Below are positions 44,271 to 54,083 of a stretch of DNA of 60,496 bases, in pieces. Origin of the DNA: Yersinia hibernica (GTDB lineage: Bacteria; Pseudomonadota; Gammaproteobacteria; Enterobacterales; Enterobacteriaceae). The DNA lies in NCBI RefSeq assembly GCF_004124235.1, contig NZ_CP032488.1, forward strand, positions 1-60,496, read 5' to 3'. Position 1 is the first letter of the stretch; each line of letters begins with the position of its first letter. The notes beneath the pieces are model-generated. The model was not told where the DNA came from and searched no databases. It was given only the letters and a program-made list of their open reading frames with translations. Position numbers and translations under genes: made by a program.

Positions 44271-44831
44271 ATGAAAGGTCAACGTATTGGCTATATCCGG
44301 GTAAGCAGCTTTGACCAGAACCCAGAACGGCAACTGGATCAGACTCAGGTGGATAAAGTCTTCGTCGATAAAGCATCGGGTAAAGATACTCAGCGGCCAG
44401 AGCTGGATTCACTGTTGTCATTCGTGCGTGATGGAGACATCGTGGTGGTTCATAGTATGGATAGGCTGGCTCGTAACCTGGATGATTTGCGCCGTCTGGT
44501 ACAAAAGCTTACCCATAAGGGAGTGCGTATCGAATTTGTTAAAGAATGCCTGACATTCACTGGCGAAGATTCACCCATGGCAAACCTGATGCTCTCAGTG
44601 ATGGGGGCTTTTGCCGAGTTTGAACGTTCTTTAATCCATGAACGTCAGCGTGAAGGGATCGCTTTAGCCAAGCTGCGTGGAGCTTACCGTGGACGAAAAA
44701 AATCACTGTCCTCAGAACAACAAATTGAAGTTCGACGGCGAGCAACTGATGGTGAGAAAAAAGCCCAGCTTGCTCGCGAGTTTGGCATTAGCCGTGAAAC
44801 GCTGTATCAATATCTGAAACAGTCTGATTAA
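44271..44831 (+). CDS. tnpR: Serine resolvase TnpR of transposon C
   Basis: 186 residues: IGYIRVSSFDQNPERQL (nucleophile Ser), SMDRLARNLDDL, MGAFAEFERSLIHERQREGI and a C-terminal HTH (LAREFGISRETLYQYLK). Reads in the same direction as tnpA, 49 bp apart (Tn21-like order). Distinct in sequence from TnpR of transposon A. Confidence 0.95.
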   Translation: MKGQRIGYIRVSSFDQNPERQLDQTQVDKVFVDKASGKDTQRPELDSLLSFVRDGDIVVVHSMDRLARNLDDLRRLVQKLTHKGVRIEFVKECLTFTGEDSPMANLMLSVMGAFAEFERSLIHERQREGIALAKLRGAYRGRKKSLSSEQQIEVRRRATDGEKKAQLAREFGISRETLYQYLKQSD

Positions 44832-44880
44832 CATCTCATTTTTATATATTCGTATGTGATCCGTAGCCAGGGAGGGACTT

Positions 44881-47800
44881 TTGCCAGCAGATTTTTTAAA
44901 CGCGGAACAACGTGCCAGTTATGGTCAGTTCTCTGGTGAGCCTAATGACATTCAGCTTGCTCGTTTCTTTCTGCTGGACGAAGTGGATATGGATTTCATT
45001 AACAACCGGCGCGGAAGGTCCAACCGCCTGGCAGTGGCATTGCTGATTGGCAGCGTTCGATTTCTTGGCGCATGGCCTTATGACTTGTCAGCGATCCCGA
45101 CCAACGTACTGTGGTTTGTTGCCCGACAGCTGGGAATATCCGATACGGGCGTTCTGTCCGACTACTCCAGAAGAGAAACTACTCTGCGTGAACATCAGGC
45201 TCTGATCCGTCGTCAGTATGGCTATCGTGATTTTTCGTGGCCATGGACTTTCAGATTGAGCCGATTACTGTTCACCCGAAGCTGGCTCAGCAACGAACGG
45301 CCAGGTTTGCTTTTCGATCTGGCTACCAGCTGGCTTCTGCAAAATAAAATACTGTTGCCGGGCGTCACCACGCTGACCCGTCTGATATCCGAAATACGTG
45401 AAAAATCAGCAGAAAGGCTCTGGTCACGTCTGTCCGGGCTGGCATCAGGTGAACAGAGATCATTACTTGAAGAACTGTTACAGGTGCCTGATGGAGTACG
45501 CACCTCACGCTTTGACCAGTTAAGAAAAGGCCCTGTTGCCATCAGCGGCCCGGCATTTAATCAGGCTATTGCGCGCTACCTGAAACTGAAAGCATTTGGC
45601 ATGCAAGATCTTGACTTCACCGGTATTCCGCCGGTGCGTTTCAATGCACTCGCCCGGTATACTGATATGATTTCAGTGTACAAAATAGCCCGGATGCAGC
45701 CCATAAGACGAACAGCGATGCTGGTTGCCTTTGTTCGTTCCTGTGAAATATCGGCACTGGATGACGCGCTTGACGTTCTGGATGGGGTTATCGCTGATAT
45801 AGGACGGGAGGCAAAAAAACTTGGTCAGAAAAAACGACTGCGGACACTGAAAGATCTTGATAAGTCGGCATTAGAGTTGGCTCATATCTGCTCGGTGCTC
45901 CTGGATGAAAATGTTGACAGTGAGTTGCTCCGCTCAACGATATTCGGGAAAGTCCCTCCGGCCAGGCTGGCCGATACCATCGCATTTATAAACGCCATCG
46001 CCCGACCTTCTGACACCAGTTTTCATGATGAAATGGTGGAACAGTATGGGAGAGTCCGCCGCTTTCTTCCCTGTTTGCTGGAAAATATTGAATTCAGCGC
46101 TGCTCCGGCAGGTGAAACAACGCTGGAGGCGATACGCTACCTTGCGGCGATAAGGTCAACCCGGAGGCAGCATATTGATGATGCGCCAATGGCGATAATT
46201 ACCGGCCCCTGGAAACGACTCTGCTATGGTAAAGACGGTCATTTATCCCGACAGGGCTATACCCTTTGTGTTATGAATAAGTTACAGGACAGTCTGCGAC
46301 GTCGGGATATTTACGTCGCACAGAGCGATCGCTGGGGAGATCCGCGGGCTAAACTTCTCCGGGGTCAGGACTGGCACACCAACAGAGTGCAGGTATATCG
46401 CTCCCTTGGGCATCCCCTCAACGCTAGAGAGGCAGTCAATGCGCTGACCCGGCAGCTTGACACGGTGTACCGACAGGTCGCTAAAAATTTTGTCGATAAT
46501 CAGGCTGTCTCTCTGGATTTCACCGGCAAACGCACGAAGCTGACCATTGCTCATCTTAACGGACTGGATGAGCCACCGACGCTGAAGTTACTCTCGAAAC
46601 GTATATCTGACCTGCTGCCAGTTGTCGATCTGACAGAACTCCTTCTTGAAATCAACGCGCATACTGGATTTGCAGAGGAATTTACCCATGCAAGCGAGGC
46701 GGGCGCACGTATGGATGATCTGACCGTCAGTATCTGTGCAGTATTGCTGGCTGAAGCCTGCAATATTGGTCTGGAGCCCTTTATTCGACCCAATATTCCG
46801 GCGCTGACTCGTTATCGTCTGAGCTGGACCAAACAAAATTATCTCAGGGCAGAAACGCTGGTAAAAGCAAACGCCAGACTGGTTGATTATCAGTCTACCC
46901 TGCCTCTGGCTCAGAAATGGGGCGGTGGTGAGGTAGCCTCTGCCGACGGCATGCGATTTATTGCCCCGGTACGAACGGTACATGCAGGCCCCAACCGAAA
47001 ATATTTTGGCTCCAGTCGCGGGATCACCTGGTACAACTTCATTTCAGATCAGTACTCCGGATTTCATGGCGTTGTCGTTCCAGGCACGCTAAGGGATTCC
47101 ATTTTCGTGCTGGAAGGACTACTGGAGCAGCAAACCGGACTAAACCCGACTGAGATAATGACAGATACAGCCGGTTCCAGTGATCTGATCTTTGGCCTTT
47201 TTTGGCTGCTGGGCTATCAGTTTTCTCCCCGTCTGGCTGATGCAGGAGCCTCTGTATTTTGGCGTGTGGATAAAGATGCAGATTATGGCGTGCTGAATGA
47301 TATCGCCCGCAATGCTGCGAATGCCCGGAAGATAGAGCAACACTGGGATGACATGATGCGCATGGCCGGCTCCCTGACGTTGGGGACAATTCGGGCGTCA
47401 GTTTTGATTCGTTCGTTGCTGAGCAGCGATCGCCCTTCAGGATTAACACAGGCCATTATCGAAGCTGGGAAAATAAATAAGACACTGTACCTGCTGAATT
47501 ATATTGATGATGAGGATTACCGACGTCGCATCCTGACCCAGCTTAACCGGGGAGAAAGCAGACATGCTGTCGCCAGAGCAATTTGTCACGGGCAGAAAGG
47601 CGAGATCAGAAAGCGCTATCAGGATGGGCAGGAGGAGCAACTGGGCGCTCTGGGGCTGGTGACCAATGCCGTCGTGCTCTGGAATACCATTTATATGCAG
47701 GCCGCACTGGCACATTTGCGTGATGAGGGCGAAGTCATTAATGAAGAAGATGAAGTCCGGCTTTCGCCACTGCGGCATGCGCATATCAATATGCTGGGGC

Positions 47801-47889
47801 ACTATACATTTACGCTTGCAGAACAAGTAACAAAGGGCCAGCTCAGACCTCTTAAGCAGGCGGACGAGGCGGATGATTGGCCTTTATGA
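44881..47889 (+). CDS. tnpA: Tn3-family transposase TnpA of transposon C
   Basis: 1002 residues from a TTG with AGGGAGGGACTT in front, a usual start for this subfamily (MPADFLNAEQRASYGQFSG). Catalytic DDE: Asp in VASADGMRF, Asp in EIMTDTAGSSDLIFGLFW, Glu in LNRGESRHAVARAI. Full length and intact. It shares only the family fold with the transposase of transposon A. Confidence 0.95.
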   Translation: MPADFLNAEQRASYGQFSGEPNDIQLARFFLLDEVDMDFINNRRGRSNRLAVALLIGSVRFLGAWPYDLSAIPTNVLWFVARQLGISDTGVLSDYSRRETTLREHQALIRRQYGYRDFSWPWTFRLSRLLFTRSWLSNERPGLLFDLATSWLLQNKILLPGVTTLTRLISEIREKSAERLWSRLSGLASGEQRSLLEELLQVPDGVRTSRFDQLRKGPVAISGPAFNQAIARYLKLKAFGMQDLDFTGIPPVRFNALARYTDMISVYKIARMQPIRRTAMLVAFVRSCEISALDDALDVLDGVIADIGREAKKLGQKKRLRTLKDLDKSALELAHICSVLLDENVDSELLRSTIFGKVPPARLADTIAFINAIARPSDTSFHDEMVEQYGRVRRFLPCLLENIEFSAAPAGETTLEAIRYLAAIRSTRRQHIDDAPMAIITGPWKRLCYGKDGHLSRQGYTLCVMNKLQDSLRRRDIYVAQSDRWGDPRAKLLRGQDWHTNRVQVYRSLGHPLNAREAVNALTRQLDTVYRQVAKNFVDNQAVSLDFTGKRTKLTIAHLNGLDEPPTLKLLSKRISDLLPVVDLTELLLEINAHTGFAEEFTHASEAGARMDDLTVSICAVLLAEACNIGLEPFIRPNIPALTRYRLSWTKQNYLRAETLVKANARLVDYQSTLPLAQKWGGGEVASADGMRFIAPVRTVHAGPNRKYFGSSRGITWYNFISDQYSGFHGVVVPGTLRDSIFVLEGLLEQQTGLNPTEIMTDTAGSSDLIFGLFWLLGYQFSPRLADAGASVFWRVDKDADYGVLNDIARNAANARKIEQHWDDMMRMAGSLTLGTIRASVLIRSLLSSDRPSGLTQAIIEAGKINKTLYLLNYIDDEDYRRRILTQLNRGESRHAVARAICHGQKGEIRKRYQDGQEEQLGALGLVTNAVVLWNTIYMQAALAHLRDEGEVINEEDEVRLSPLRHAHINMLGHYTFTLAEQVTKGQLRPLKQADEADDWPL

Positions 47890-47937
47890 CGGCCTAGTTA
47901 TAAAGGCAATAAAACGCCGATCTGGTTAAAAAATATA

Positions 47938-47975
47938 CTTAGCGTACGTTTTCGTACGGTTGGGCTTCAGACCCC
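47938..47975 (-). repeat. Transposon C right end
   Basis: Inverted partner of 40333-40370 with two or three differences, followed by GTGTA. Confidence 0.93.
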
Positions 47976-48036
47976 GTGTATTCTCCTTTATTTGTGAAAA
48001 CAAACTGGCGTTATCAATAAAACTCAAACAAAAAAT

Positions 48037-48066
48037 AAGGGCCGAAATAATATTCCGGCCCTTTTT
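48037..48066. terminator. Bidirectional terminator downstream of fimbrial subunit 3
   Basis: Stem AAGGGCCG/CGGCCCTT with T runs on either side (TTTTT on plus, TTATTTTTTG on minus). Confidence 0.8.
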
Positions 48067-48091
48067 CACTATTAATTTGTCTTCGCGGTAA

Positions 48092-48730
48092 TTAAATCCC
48101 GAAAGCGAAGTTCATGGTCATAGAACCGTCAAGCTCGGCATCGTCAGTGATGGGGCCACCCATGGTGGTGGTGCCACCCAAGATTGGGTTAACGGTGATA
48201 TCAGCCACAAACACTTTACCGGTGCTCTGGGTGTTAGCCGCAGATGACCAACCGGTGCGCAGACCTGTGGTCAGGTTAGCTGTAGTTGTCGCCGTGAACG
48301 TTGATGTTGCAGAAGAGAACAAGTTAGACGCTTTGCCGTCTACAGTACCGTTCTTAATCTGTGCGGTGTAGTAACCGATTTTGCCGGTCGTGTTCACGTT
48401 ACCCAGGCCGAAGTTAGTGGTGGCAGCAACACTGGCAGATGCCGCACGGTTATCAACAGGCATGAAGTTCAGATAAGTATCAGCATCACAGGTCACCGTC
48501 CAGGTTTTCGTCATTGGCGTCAGCGCGGTCGTGGCCGTCCCTGATTTGACTAAAGATGAAGACAATTTACCGAAATCATAAACACCTTCATCGGGAGAAG
48601 CGACGGTGCAGCTTGGAACAGTCAGTGTACCGATAACTTTCAATTCCGCTGTCGGAGGAGCGGCATGTGCTGCAGTCATACCCAAAACCAGAGAAGATAA
48701 AACAGTCAGACCAATCAGTTGCTTTTTCAT
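48092..48730 (-). CDS. Fimbrial subunit 3 (DUF1120-like)
   Basis: 212 residues from the ATG at 48730; a near-duplicate of subunit 1. Differences cluster in the middle (DNRAASASVAATTNF against DNRAVTSSAVATTNF, TFTATTTANLTTG against TFAAATSASLTTG), while signal peptide, Cys pair and C-terminal strand are identical. It is separated from the usher genes by transposon C but keeps its own promoter element, so it can still be expressed. Confidence 0.82.
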   Translation of the reverse strand: MKKQLIGLTVLSSLVLGMTAAHAAPPTAELKVIGTLTVPSCTVASPDEGVYDFGKLSSSLVKSGTATTALTPMTKTWTVTCDADTYLNFMPVDNRAASASVAATTNFGLGNVNTTGKIGYYTAQIKNGTVDGKASNLFSSATSTFTATTTANLTTGLRTGWSSAANTQSTGKVFVADITVNPILGGTTTMGGPITDDAELDGSMTMNFAFGI

Positions 48731-48784
48731 GTGTAAGATATCCAAATTCATAATGTAGGGTTAATTGATGATTGGTCTGTCAGC

Positions 48785-48920
48785 ATGTGATGTCGTCTCT
48801 ATTTTGAGTTTCATCAAAGCATGATCTAGATCAATGTATTTCGTTGGAGTGATTAAACAATAAACAGATGTGGGCGTATATCGGAATGGAAGTGAACTTG
48901 ATGTCAGAATATTCCTACTC
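48785..48920 (-). promoter_or_regulatory. Fimbrial upstream regulatory repeat, copy 3
   Basis: Carries the intact palindrome ATGATCTAGATCAAT and the other conserved elements of copy 1. Confidence 0.6.
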
Positions 48921-49230
48921 ATTTTTAATTAACTTGAGCAGCGTTGGGGCGGAAATAGGGGGTCTGTTGCATTAAGATGTCGTTACGGACACGATTAATC
49001 GAGGTCAGGATGACAACTCGTGATAAAGCAACAGGCAAAAGTGAACGACTGGCGGTTTAAACAGTGCTGAGGCGTCGGAATTTTGCTCTGGCTAAATAGA
49101 CCGCGCAGAGCAAACTAAAATGGGAATATGTGTAGCATCGTCAATAAAGAGTGGGGAGCAGGTCTCTCCCCACTAACACAATGACTATACCTCGCTCAGA
49201 GCTGCCTGTCATGTCTGCTTAAGAAACGGC
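48921..49230. other. Remnant DNA between fimbriae and ars
   Basis: No intact gene. A hairpin AGTGGGGAG/CTCCCCACT lies near 49151-49175. Scraps of unknown mobile elements are likely. Confidence 0.35.
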
Positions 49231-49268
49231 CTTAACGTAGGATATTTTCCGTTTTCCAAGCGGACCCC
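49231..49268 (-). repeat. Tn3-type 38-bp end next to ars
   Basis: Almost identical to the end at 32057-32094. The outer side faces ars. The flank TTGTT finds no partner. Confidence 0.78.
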
Positions 49269-49440
49269 TTGTTGATCGTTATAGTGAACGAAAAGAATCA
49301 GCAGAAGCACTTTCCAGGCGAGTAAATCAGAGCAAGATTTGAAGTTGGTATGGCGAACAATGACAGCATTAGCATCAGCCAGGTCATTCTCAACATTCCT
49401 GATGGCGAGCGGGTCCATCTGCAGGAAGAAATGGCAACTT
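49269..49440. other. Remnant segment downstream of arsC
   Basis: About 170 bp without an intact gene. Confidence 0.3.
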
Positions 49441-49444
49441 AATG

Positions 49445-49470
49445 ATTAAGGGGGCAAATGCCCCCTTAAT
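49445..49470 (-). terminator. Terminator of the ars operon
   Basis: Near-perfect palindrome ATTAAGGGGGCA/TGCCCCCTTAAT directly after the arsC stop. Confidence 0.75.
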
Positions 49471-49472
49471 GT

Positions 49473-49898
49473 TTATTTCAGTCGTTTACCTGTTTCATCA
49501 ACAACTTTTTCACCATCTTCCTTGGCGAATGCCCCTTTTTGCGCATCTGTCAGGATATCCAGCACCACTTCAGACGGGCGGCACAGGCGGGTACCCAGCG
49601 GCGTCACCACAATCGGGCGGTTAATCAGAATGGGATGTTGCAGCATAAAGTCGATGAGCTGATCGTCAGTAAATTTATCTTCCGAGAGCCCCAGTTCTTC
49701 ATAAGGTTCAACGTTTTTGCGCAGCAATGATCGTACCGTGATCCCCATATCAGCGATGAGTTTGACCAGTTCATCGCGTGAAGGTGGGGTCTCAAGGTAG
49801 AGAATCACGGTCGGTTCAGTACCGCTGTTACGGATCATCTCCAGCGTGTTACGCGAGGTGCCGCAGGCCGGGTTGTGATAAATGGTGATGTTGCTCAT
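49473..49898 (-). CDS. arsC: Arsenate reductase ArsC (glutaredoxin-coupled)
   Basis: 141 residues, as in R773. Catalytic Cys12 in NPACGTSRNTLE, Arg in TVRSLLRKN, and anion-site Arg in LINRPIVVTPLGTRLCRP. Reduces arsenate to arsenite with glutathione/glutaredoxin for export by ArsAB. Last gene of arsRDABC, 12 bp after arsB. Confidence 0.96.
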   Translation of the reverse strand: MSNITIYHNPACGTSRNTLEMIRNSGTEPTVILYLETPPSRDELVKLIADMGITVRSLLRKNVEPYEELGLSEDKFTDDQLIDFMLQHPILINRPIVVTPLGTRLCRPSEVVLDILTDAQKGAFAKEDGEKVVDETGKRLK

Positions 49899-49910
49899 AT
49901 CAGTTTCTCA

Positions 49911-51200
49911 TTACAAAGTGACAGAGAGACGTAGCGCCAGCGCAGCCAGCGTTACAAACAGCACAGGCAGGGTCATGATAATCCCGGTGCGGAAGTAATA
50001 TCCCCACGTGATTGTCATATTCTTCTGTGAAAGTACGTGCAGCCAGAGCAGCGTTGCCAGGCTACCAATAGGGGTAATTTTCGGTCCCAGATCGCAGCCA
50101 ATGACGTTGGCATAAATCATCGCCTCTTTGATAACACCGGTCGCGGCGCTGCCATCAATCGACAATGCGCCAACCAGTACGGTAGGCATATTGTTCATAA
50201 TGGAAGACAGGAATGCGGTCAGGAATCCGGTGCCAAATGTCGCAGCCCACAGTCCCTTATCCGCCAGTACGTTCAGCACGTCGGAGAGATAATCCGTCAG
50301 ACCGGCGTTGCGCAACCCATAGACCACCAGATACATCCCCAGCGAGAAGATCACAATCTGCCAGGGCGCGCCGTGCAGCACTTTACCGGTATTAATCGCA
50401 TGACCTTTTTTAGCCACCGCAAACAAAATGACTGCACCCACTGCTGCAATCGCGCTCACAGGAATACCGAGTGGCTCGAGGACAAAAAAACCGACTAACA
50501 GAAGGATTAAGACTATCCAGCCGGTTCTGAACGTCGCCGGGTCTTTAATGGCTTTTGCCGGTTCTTTCAGTCGCGCCAGATCATAAGTAGGCGGGATATC
50601 CTTGCGGAAAAACAGATGCAGCATCACCAGTGTGGCAATAATCGCAGCAATATCTACTGGCACCATTACCGAGGCATATTCAGTGAATCCCAGATGGAAG
50701 AAATCCGCCGAAACGATGTTGACCAGGTTCGAGACGATAAGCGGCAAACTGGCGGTATCAGCAATGAAGCCAGCCGCCATCACGAACGCCAGTGTGGTGC
50801 TTTTACTGAAACCCAGCGCCAGCAGCATGGCGATAACGATAGGTGTCAGAATAAGCGCCGCGCCATCGTTGGCGAACAACGCCGCCACCGCCGCCCCAAG
50901 CAATACGATATACGTAAACAGCAGGCGACCACGACCATTCCCCCAGCGGGAAACGTGCAGTGCCGCCCATTCGAAAAAGCCGGACTCATCCAGCAACAGA
51001 CTGATGATAATGACGGCGATAAACGTTGCCGTCGCGTTCCAGACGATATTCCACACCACCGGAATATCAGCAATGTGTATCACACCCGACGCCAGAGCCA
51101 GTACGGCACCCAGCGTTGCGCTCCAGCCAATCCCTAATCCTTTCGGCTGCCAGATAACCAACACGATGGTCAGGATAAAAATGGCTCCTGCCAGTAACAT
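49911..51200 (-). CDS. arsB: Arsenite/antimonite efflux permease ArsB
   Basis: 429 residues, about 12 membrane helices ([34 protein letters not shown]). It includes the family segment [20 protein letters not shown]. Works as an H+ antiporter or as an ATP-driven pump with ArsA. Confidence 0.96.
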   Translation of the reverse strand: MLLAGAIFILTIVLVIWQPKGLGIGWSATLGAVLALASGVIHIADIPVVWNIVWNATATFIAVIIISLLLDESGFFEWAALHVSRWGNGRGRLLFTYIVLLGAAVAALFANDGAALILTPIVIAMLLALGFSKSTTLAFVMAAGFIADTASLPLIVSNLVNIVSADFFHLGFTEYASVMVPVDIAAIIATLVMLHLFFRKDIPPTYDLARLKEPAKAIKDPATFRTGWIVLILLLVGFFVLEPLGIPVSAIAAVGAVILFAVAKKGHAINTGKVLHGAPWQIVIFSLGMYLVVYGLRNAGLTDYLSDVLNVLADKGLWAATFGTGFLTAFLSSIMNNMPTVLVGALSIDGSAATGVIKEAMIYANVIGCDLGPKITPIGSLATLLWLHVLSQKNMTITWGYYFRTGIIMTLPVLFVTLAALALRLSVTL

Positions 51201-51248
51201 AAAACCTCCTGACAGGGCAGCAATGCTGCCCTGCGTGATGACAATAAA

Positions 51249-53000
51249 TTAACCAGCGAGTTGTTTGAGTTTGTCGATGCCGGTCGGCTCTGACGCCAGT
51301 ACAGGAACAAGTGCGACACGGCTGGCGTGCCGGAGTTTAACGCTCTCGATCTGCGGACGTTCTTGTTGTGCTCGCAGACGAAGCAGCGGCGAACGGGTAT
51401 TCGCGATGGAAAGGCTGTTATTGATAATCCAGCCCCAAGGGTGAATGCCTGCACGCTCAAGATCGGCCTGTAAATTTGCCGCCTCAAGCACGGGCGTGGT
51501 TTCCGGCAGCGTCACCAGTAACACTTTGGTTCGCTCCGGGTCCTGAAGTTGCATCATCGGTGTGGTGAAATCCCCCTTATCGCCCATTTTCTTCGCAATC
51601 TCGCGGTGATACGCGCCTGTAGCATCCAGCAGCAATAGAGTGTGCCCGGTCGGTGCCGTATCCATCACCACGAAGCGCTTACCCGCTTCACGAATCACCC
51701 GTGAAAAGGCCTGGAAAACGGCAATTTCCTCGGTGCAGGGTGAGCGTAAGTCTTCTTCCAGCAGGAGTTTCCCCGCTTCGTCCAGTTCTTTTCCCTTTGT
51801 TTCAAGAACATGCTGACGATAGCGTTCCGTTTCCTCTTGAGGATCGATCCTGCTGACCTGCAGGTTGTTAAGGCTACCGTTCAGGGTTGTGCTGAGATGC
51901 GCCGCAGGGTCAGATGTTGTCAGATGGACATCAAATCCCATTTCGGCCAGCCTGACGGCAATGGCTGCAGCCATCGTGGTTTTCCCCACGCCACCTTTAC
52001 CCATCAGCATGATCAGGCCATGCTCATTACGGGCAATATCATCGACCAACGCAGAAAGTGACGGAATGTCAGGGCGCTGTTGAACGTATTCTTCAGGTGA
52101 TGACGCCGCTACAGGCTGAGTAGAGAGAAGCCCGCTGAGTGCAGACACGCCGACCATATTGACCGGCTGGAGGAATAACGTGTCAGTGGGCAGACCGGAA
52201 AGTTCAGAGGGAAGATTGGCCAGCGCCTCCTGTTCACGGTCCCATATTGCAGCAGCCAGTGTATCGTTTGCCGCTTCAGTTTTAGGCAGAACGCCATTAA
52301 TAACCAGGTACTGATTTTTAAGGCCGATTGCGGCAAGTTCCAGATGAGTCCGGGCGACTTCCTGCAACGTGGATTTTTGCAGACGAGCAACTAATACCAG
52401 TCGGGTACGCTTTGGATCAGACAACGCTTCAACGGCATGGGCATACTGTTCACGCTGCTTTTCCAGCCCCGCCATTGGGCCGAGACAGGACGCGCCCTCG
52501 GGATTGCTGTCAATAAAGCTACTCCAGGCGCCCGGCAACTGAAGAAGGCGAATGGTGTGACCCGTCGGCGCGGTATCAAAAATGATATGGTCAAACCGCG
52601 TCAGCAGAGAGGCATCTGTCAGTAATCCGGTAAATTCATCAAAAGCCGCAATCTCTGTTGTGCATGCACCTGACAGTTGTTCGTTGATGCTGGAAACAAC
52701 GTCATCAGGCAGGACGCCTTTAATAGGGTCAACGATTCTGGCCCGGTACTGTTGTGCAGCGGCCTGAGGATCAATCTCAAGAGCCGACAATCCAGGAACA
52801 GAGGCTATTGGCTGAATGGTATTGCCAATCGTCTGGCTAAACACCTGGCCTACGTTTGAGGCCGGATCGGTACTGACCAGCAGCACCCGTTTCCCCTGTT
52901 CTGCCAGACGGATCGCCGTGGCGCAGGAAATAGAGGTTTTACCAACGCCTCCTTTACCAGTAAAAAACAGATAAGGGGGGATATTCTGTAAGAATTTCAT
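51249..53000 (-). CDS. arsA: Arsenite-stimulated ATPase ArsA
   Basis: 583 residues from the ATG at 53000 (TCCTCC complement in front). Two homologous halves, each with a P-loop (FTGKGGVGKTS about 14-24 and MGKGGVGKTT about 330-339) and a DTAPTGHT signature. Regulatory Cys in GACTTEIAAF and SPCTEEIAVF. Energises ArsB. Confidence 0.96.
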   Translation of the reverse strand: MKFLQNIPPYLFFTGKGGVGKTSISCATAIRLAEQGKRVLLVSTDPASNVGQVFSQTIGNTIQPIASVPGLSALEIDPQAAAQQYRARIVDPIKGVLPDDVVSSINEQLSGACTTEIAAFDEFTGLLTDASLLTRFDHIIFDTAPTGHTIRLLQLPGAWSSFIDSNPEGASCLGPMAGLEKQREQYAHAVEALSDPKRTRLVLVARLQKSTLQEVARTHLELAAIGLKNQYLVINGVLPKTEAANDTLAAAIWDREQEALANLPSELSGLPTDTLFLQPVNMVGVSALSGLLSTQPVAASSPEEYVQQRPDIPSLSALVDDIARNEHGLIMLMGKGGVGKTTMAAAIAVRLAEMGFDVHLTTSDPAAHLSTTLNGSLNNLQVSRIDPQEETERYRQHVLETKGKELDEAGKLLLEEDLRSPCTEEIAVFQAFSRVIREAGKRFVVMDTAPTGHTLLLLDATGAYHREIAKKMGDKGDFTTPMMQLQDPERTKVLLVTLPETTPVLEAANLQADLERAGIHPWGWIINNSLSIANTRSPLLRLRAQQERPQIESVKLRHASRVALVPVLASEPTGIDKLKQLAG

Positions 53001-53017
53001 ATGTCCTCCTGACATAC

Positions 53018-53380
53018 TTAACAACAAGAAGTATTACCACCACAGCAGCTTGTTGGCGCTAATCCCACTTTCTCCAGTGGAATGCTAAACCAGCGAGCCA
53101 GCTCAGCGCGTTTCGGGTAACGCCCGGCCATCACTGTTTCGCCATCCAGTAACAACAATGGCAAACCTTCTGCCCCGGAAGCCTCAATAAACGCTTTGAC
53201 CTTCTCGTTCTGTACAAAGCTCATCGGCTGTTGTGCGAGATTGAAACGCTCAATTTGTACACCACGTTGTTTGAGCCATTGCACATCCGCAGAAAAATCG
53301 ACCAGAGCCTGATCAACATCTGTACCGCAGACGCCGGTGCTGCAGCACATCGCTGGGTCAAATACCGTTAACGTTTTCAT
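53018..53380 (-). CDS. arsD: ArsD metallochaperone
   Basis: 120 residues. CCSTGVCG at about 12-18 supplies the three Cys that carry As(III) to ArsA; further pairs at the C-terminus (SCCGGNTSCC). Typical of arsRDABC operons. Confidence 0.95.
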   Translation of the reverse strand: MKTLTVFDPAMCCSTGVCGTDVDQALVDFSADVQWLKQRGVQIERFNLAQQPMSFVQNEKVKAFIEASGAEGLPLLLLDGETVMAGRYPKRAELARWFSIPLEKVGLAPTSCCGGNTSCC

Positions 53381-53426
53381 TTCAATACCTCATATTTGAT
53401 AAAGCATATATGTTAAGGCAAATTTT

Positions 53427-53780
53427 TTAGATGCAGACAGCCTTACTGCTACCGGAGCAGTTAACTGAAGCCAGCTTGCGGGCGATGGCCTGAACGTCGT
53501 CCTGTTGGCTTAACCAGGCCTGCTCAATAATCTGAGCAGCCCATGAAGGAATATGTGGTGATAAGCGGTAGTGAACCCATTTTCCTTGTTTACGATCCAG
53601 AAGAATTCCACTTTCCCGCAGCATTGCAAGATGACGGGAGATTTTGGGCTGCGATTGATCCAGTGTCATGCAAAGATCACACACGCACAACTCTCCCATC
53701 TCCCTGAGCAGCAACACGATACCCAAACGGGTTTCATCGGACAGGTTTTTAAATAACTGAAGTGGTGTTAGTTGCAACAT
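53427..53780 (-). CDS. arsR: Arsenite-responsive repressor ArsR
   Basis: 117 residues from the ATG at 53780 (CAAAGGAGAGGGAA in front). Winged-helix DNA-binding domain with metal site ELCVCDLCMTLDQSQPKIS (Cys32/Cys34-type pair). Represses the operon until As(III) or Sb(III) binds. Confidence 0.95.
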   Translation of the reverse strand: MLQLTPLQLFKNLSDETRLGIVLLLREMGELCVCDLCMTLDQSQPKISRHLAMLRESGILLDRKQGKWVHYRLSPHIPSWAAQIIEQAWLSQQDDVQAIARKLASVNCSGSSKAVCI

Positions 53781-54045
53781 TTCCCTCTCCTTTGTAGAAA
53801 ACAAGTATCCCTCTACTCTGATATTAAGTCAAACAACACATAACCAAAAACATATGTGATAAATCTCACTATTACCTTAAGGTTGGTGCGCTAACTCGGA
53901 GGTCAGATGCAAGATTGAACACCAGAGACTGGTATTGACTTCTTATCTGTTTCCGCTGGGGTGGGAACACATCATATCTGAGGGGGGAGGAGATAACGTC
54001 TGGAGTTCCAATATTTAATCGAGGGTTTTGATATTAATTTTTAGC
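53781..54045 (-). promoter_or_regulatory. ars promoter/operator region and accessory spacer
   Basis: Just before arsR, the AT-rich CAAACAACACATAACC and ACATATGTGATAAATC segments fit the ArsR operator and promoter. The rest, up to 54045, has no gene. Confidence 0.5.
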
Positions 54046-54083
54046 CTTAACGTACAATAATTTTCGATATCCAAACTGACCCC
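54046..54083 (-). repeat. Tn3-type 38-bp end, right end of block B
   Basis: On the minus strand it begins GGGGTCAGTTTGGATATCGA and ends TACGTTAAG. Followed by TATTA. Confidence 0.8.

Larger units (their letters stand above)
40333..47975. mobile_element. Transposon C: complete Tn3-family cadmium/lead-resistance transposon
   Basis: 7,643 bp with 38-bp ends GGGGTCTGAAGCCCAGCCGT... (40333-40370) and its inverted partner (47938-47975). GTGTA occurs directly on both sides (40328-40332 and 47976-47980). Contents: MerR-type regulator, P-type ATPase, ZraP-like protein, tnpR and tnpA. It is inserted between fimbrial subunit genes 2 and 3 and looks intact. Confidence 0.95.
31809..54083. mobile_element. 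Block B: 22.3-kb segment bounded by Tn3-type ends with TATTA duplication
   Basis: A 38-bp Tn3-type end at 31809-31846 (GGGGTCCGCTTGGATAACGG...) faces one at 54046-54083 (GGGGTCAGTTTGGATATCGA... on the minus strand). Both outer sides carry TATTA (31804-31808 and 54084-54088). The two ends differ at roughly ten positions and no matching transposase lies inside, so mobilisation in trans is inferred. Contents: type III TA, IS6 element, fimbriae, transposon C and ars. Confidence 0.6.
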
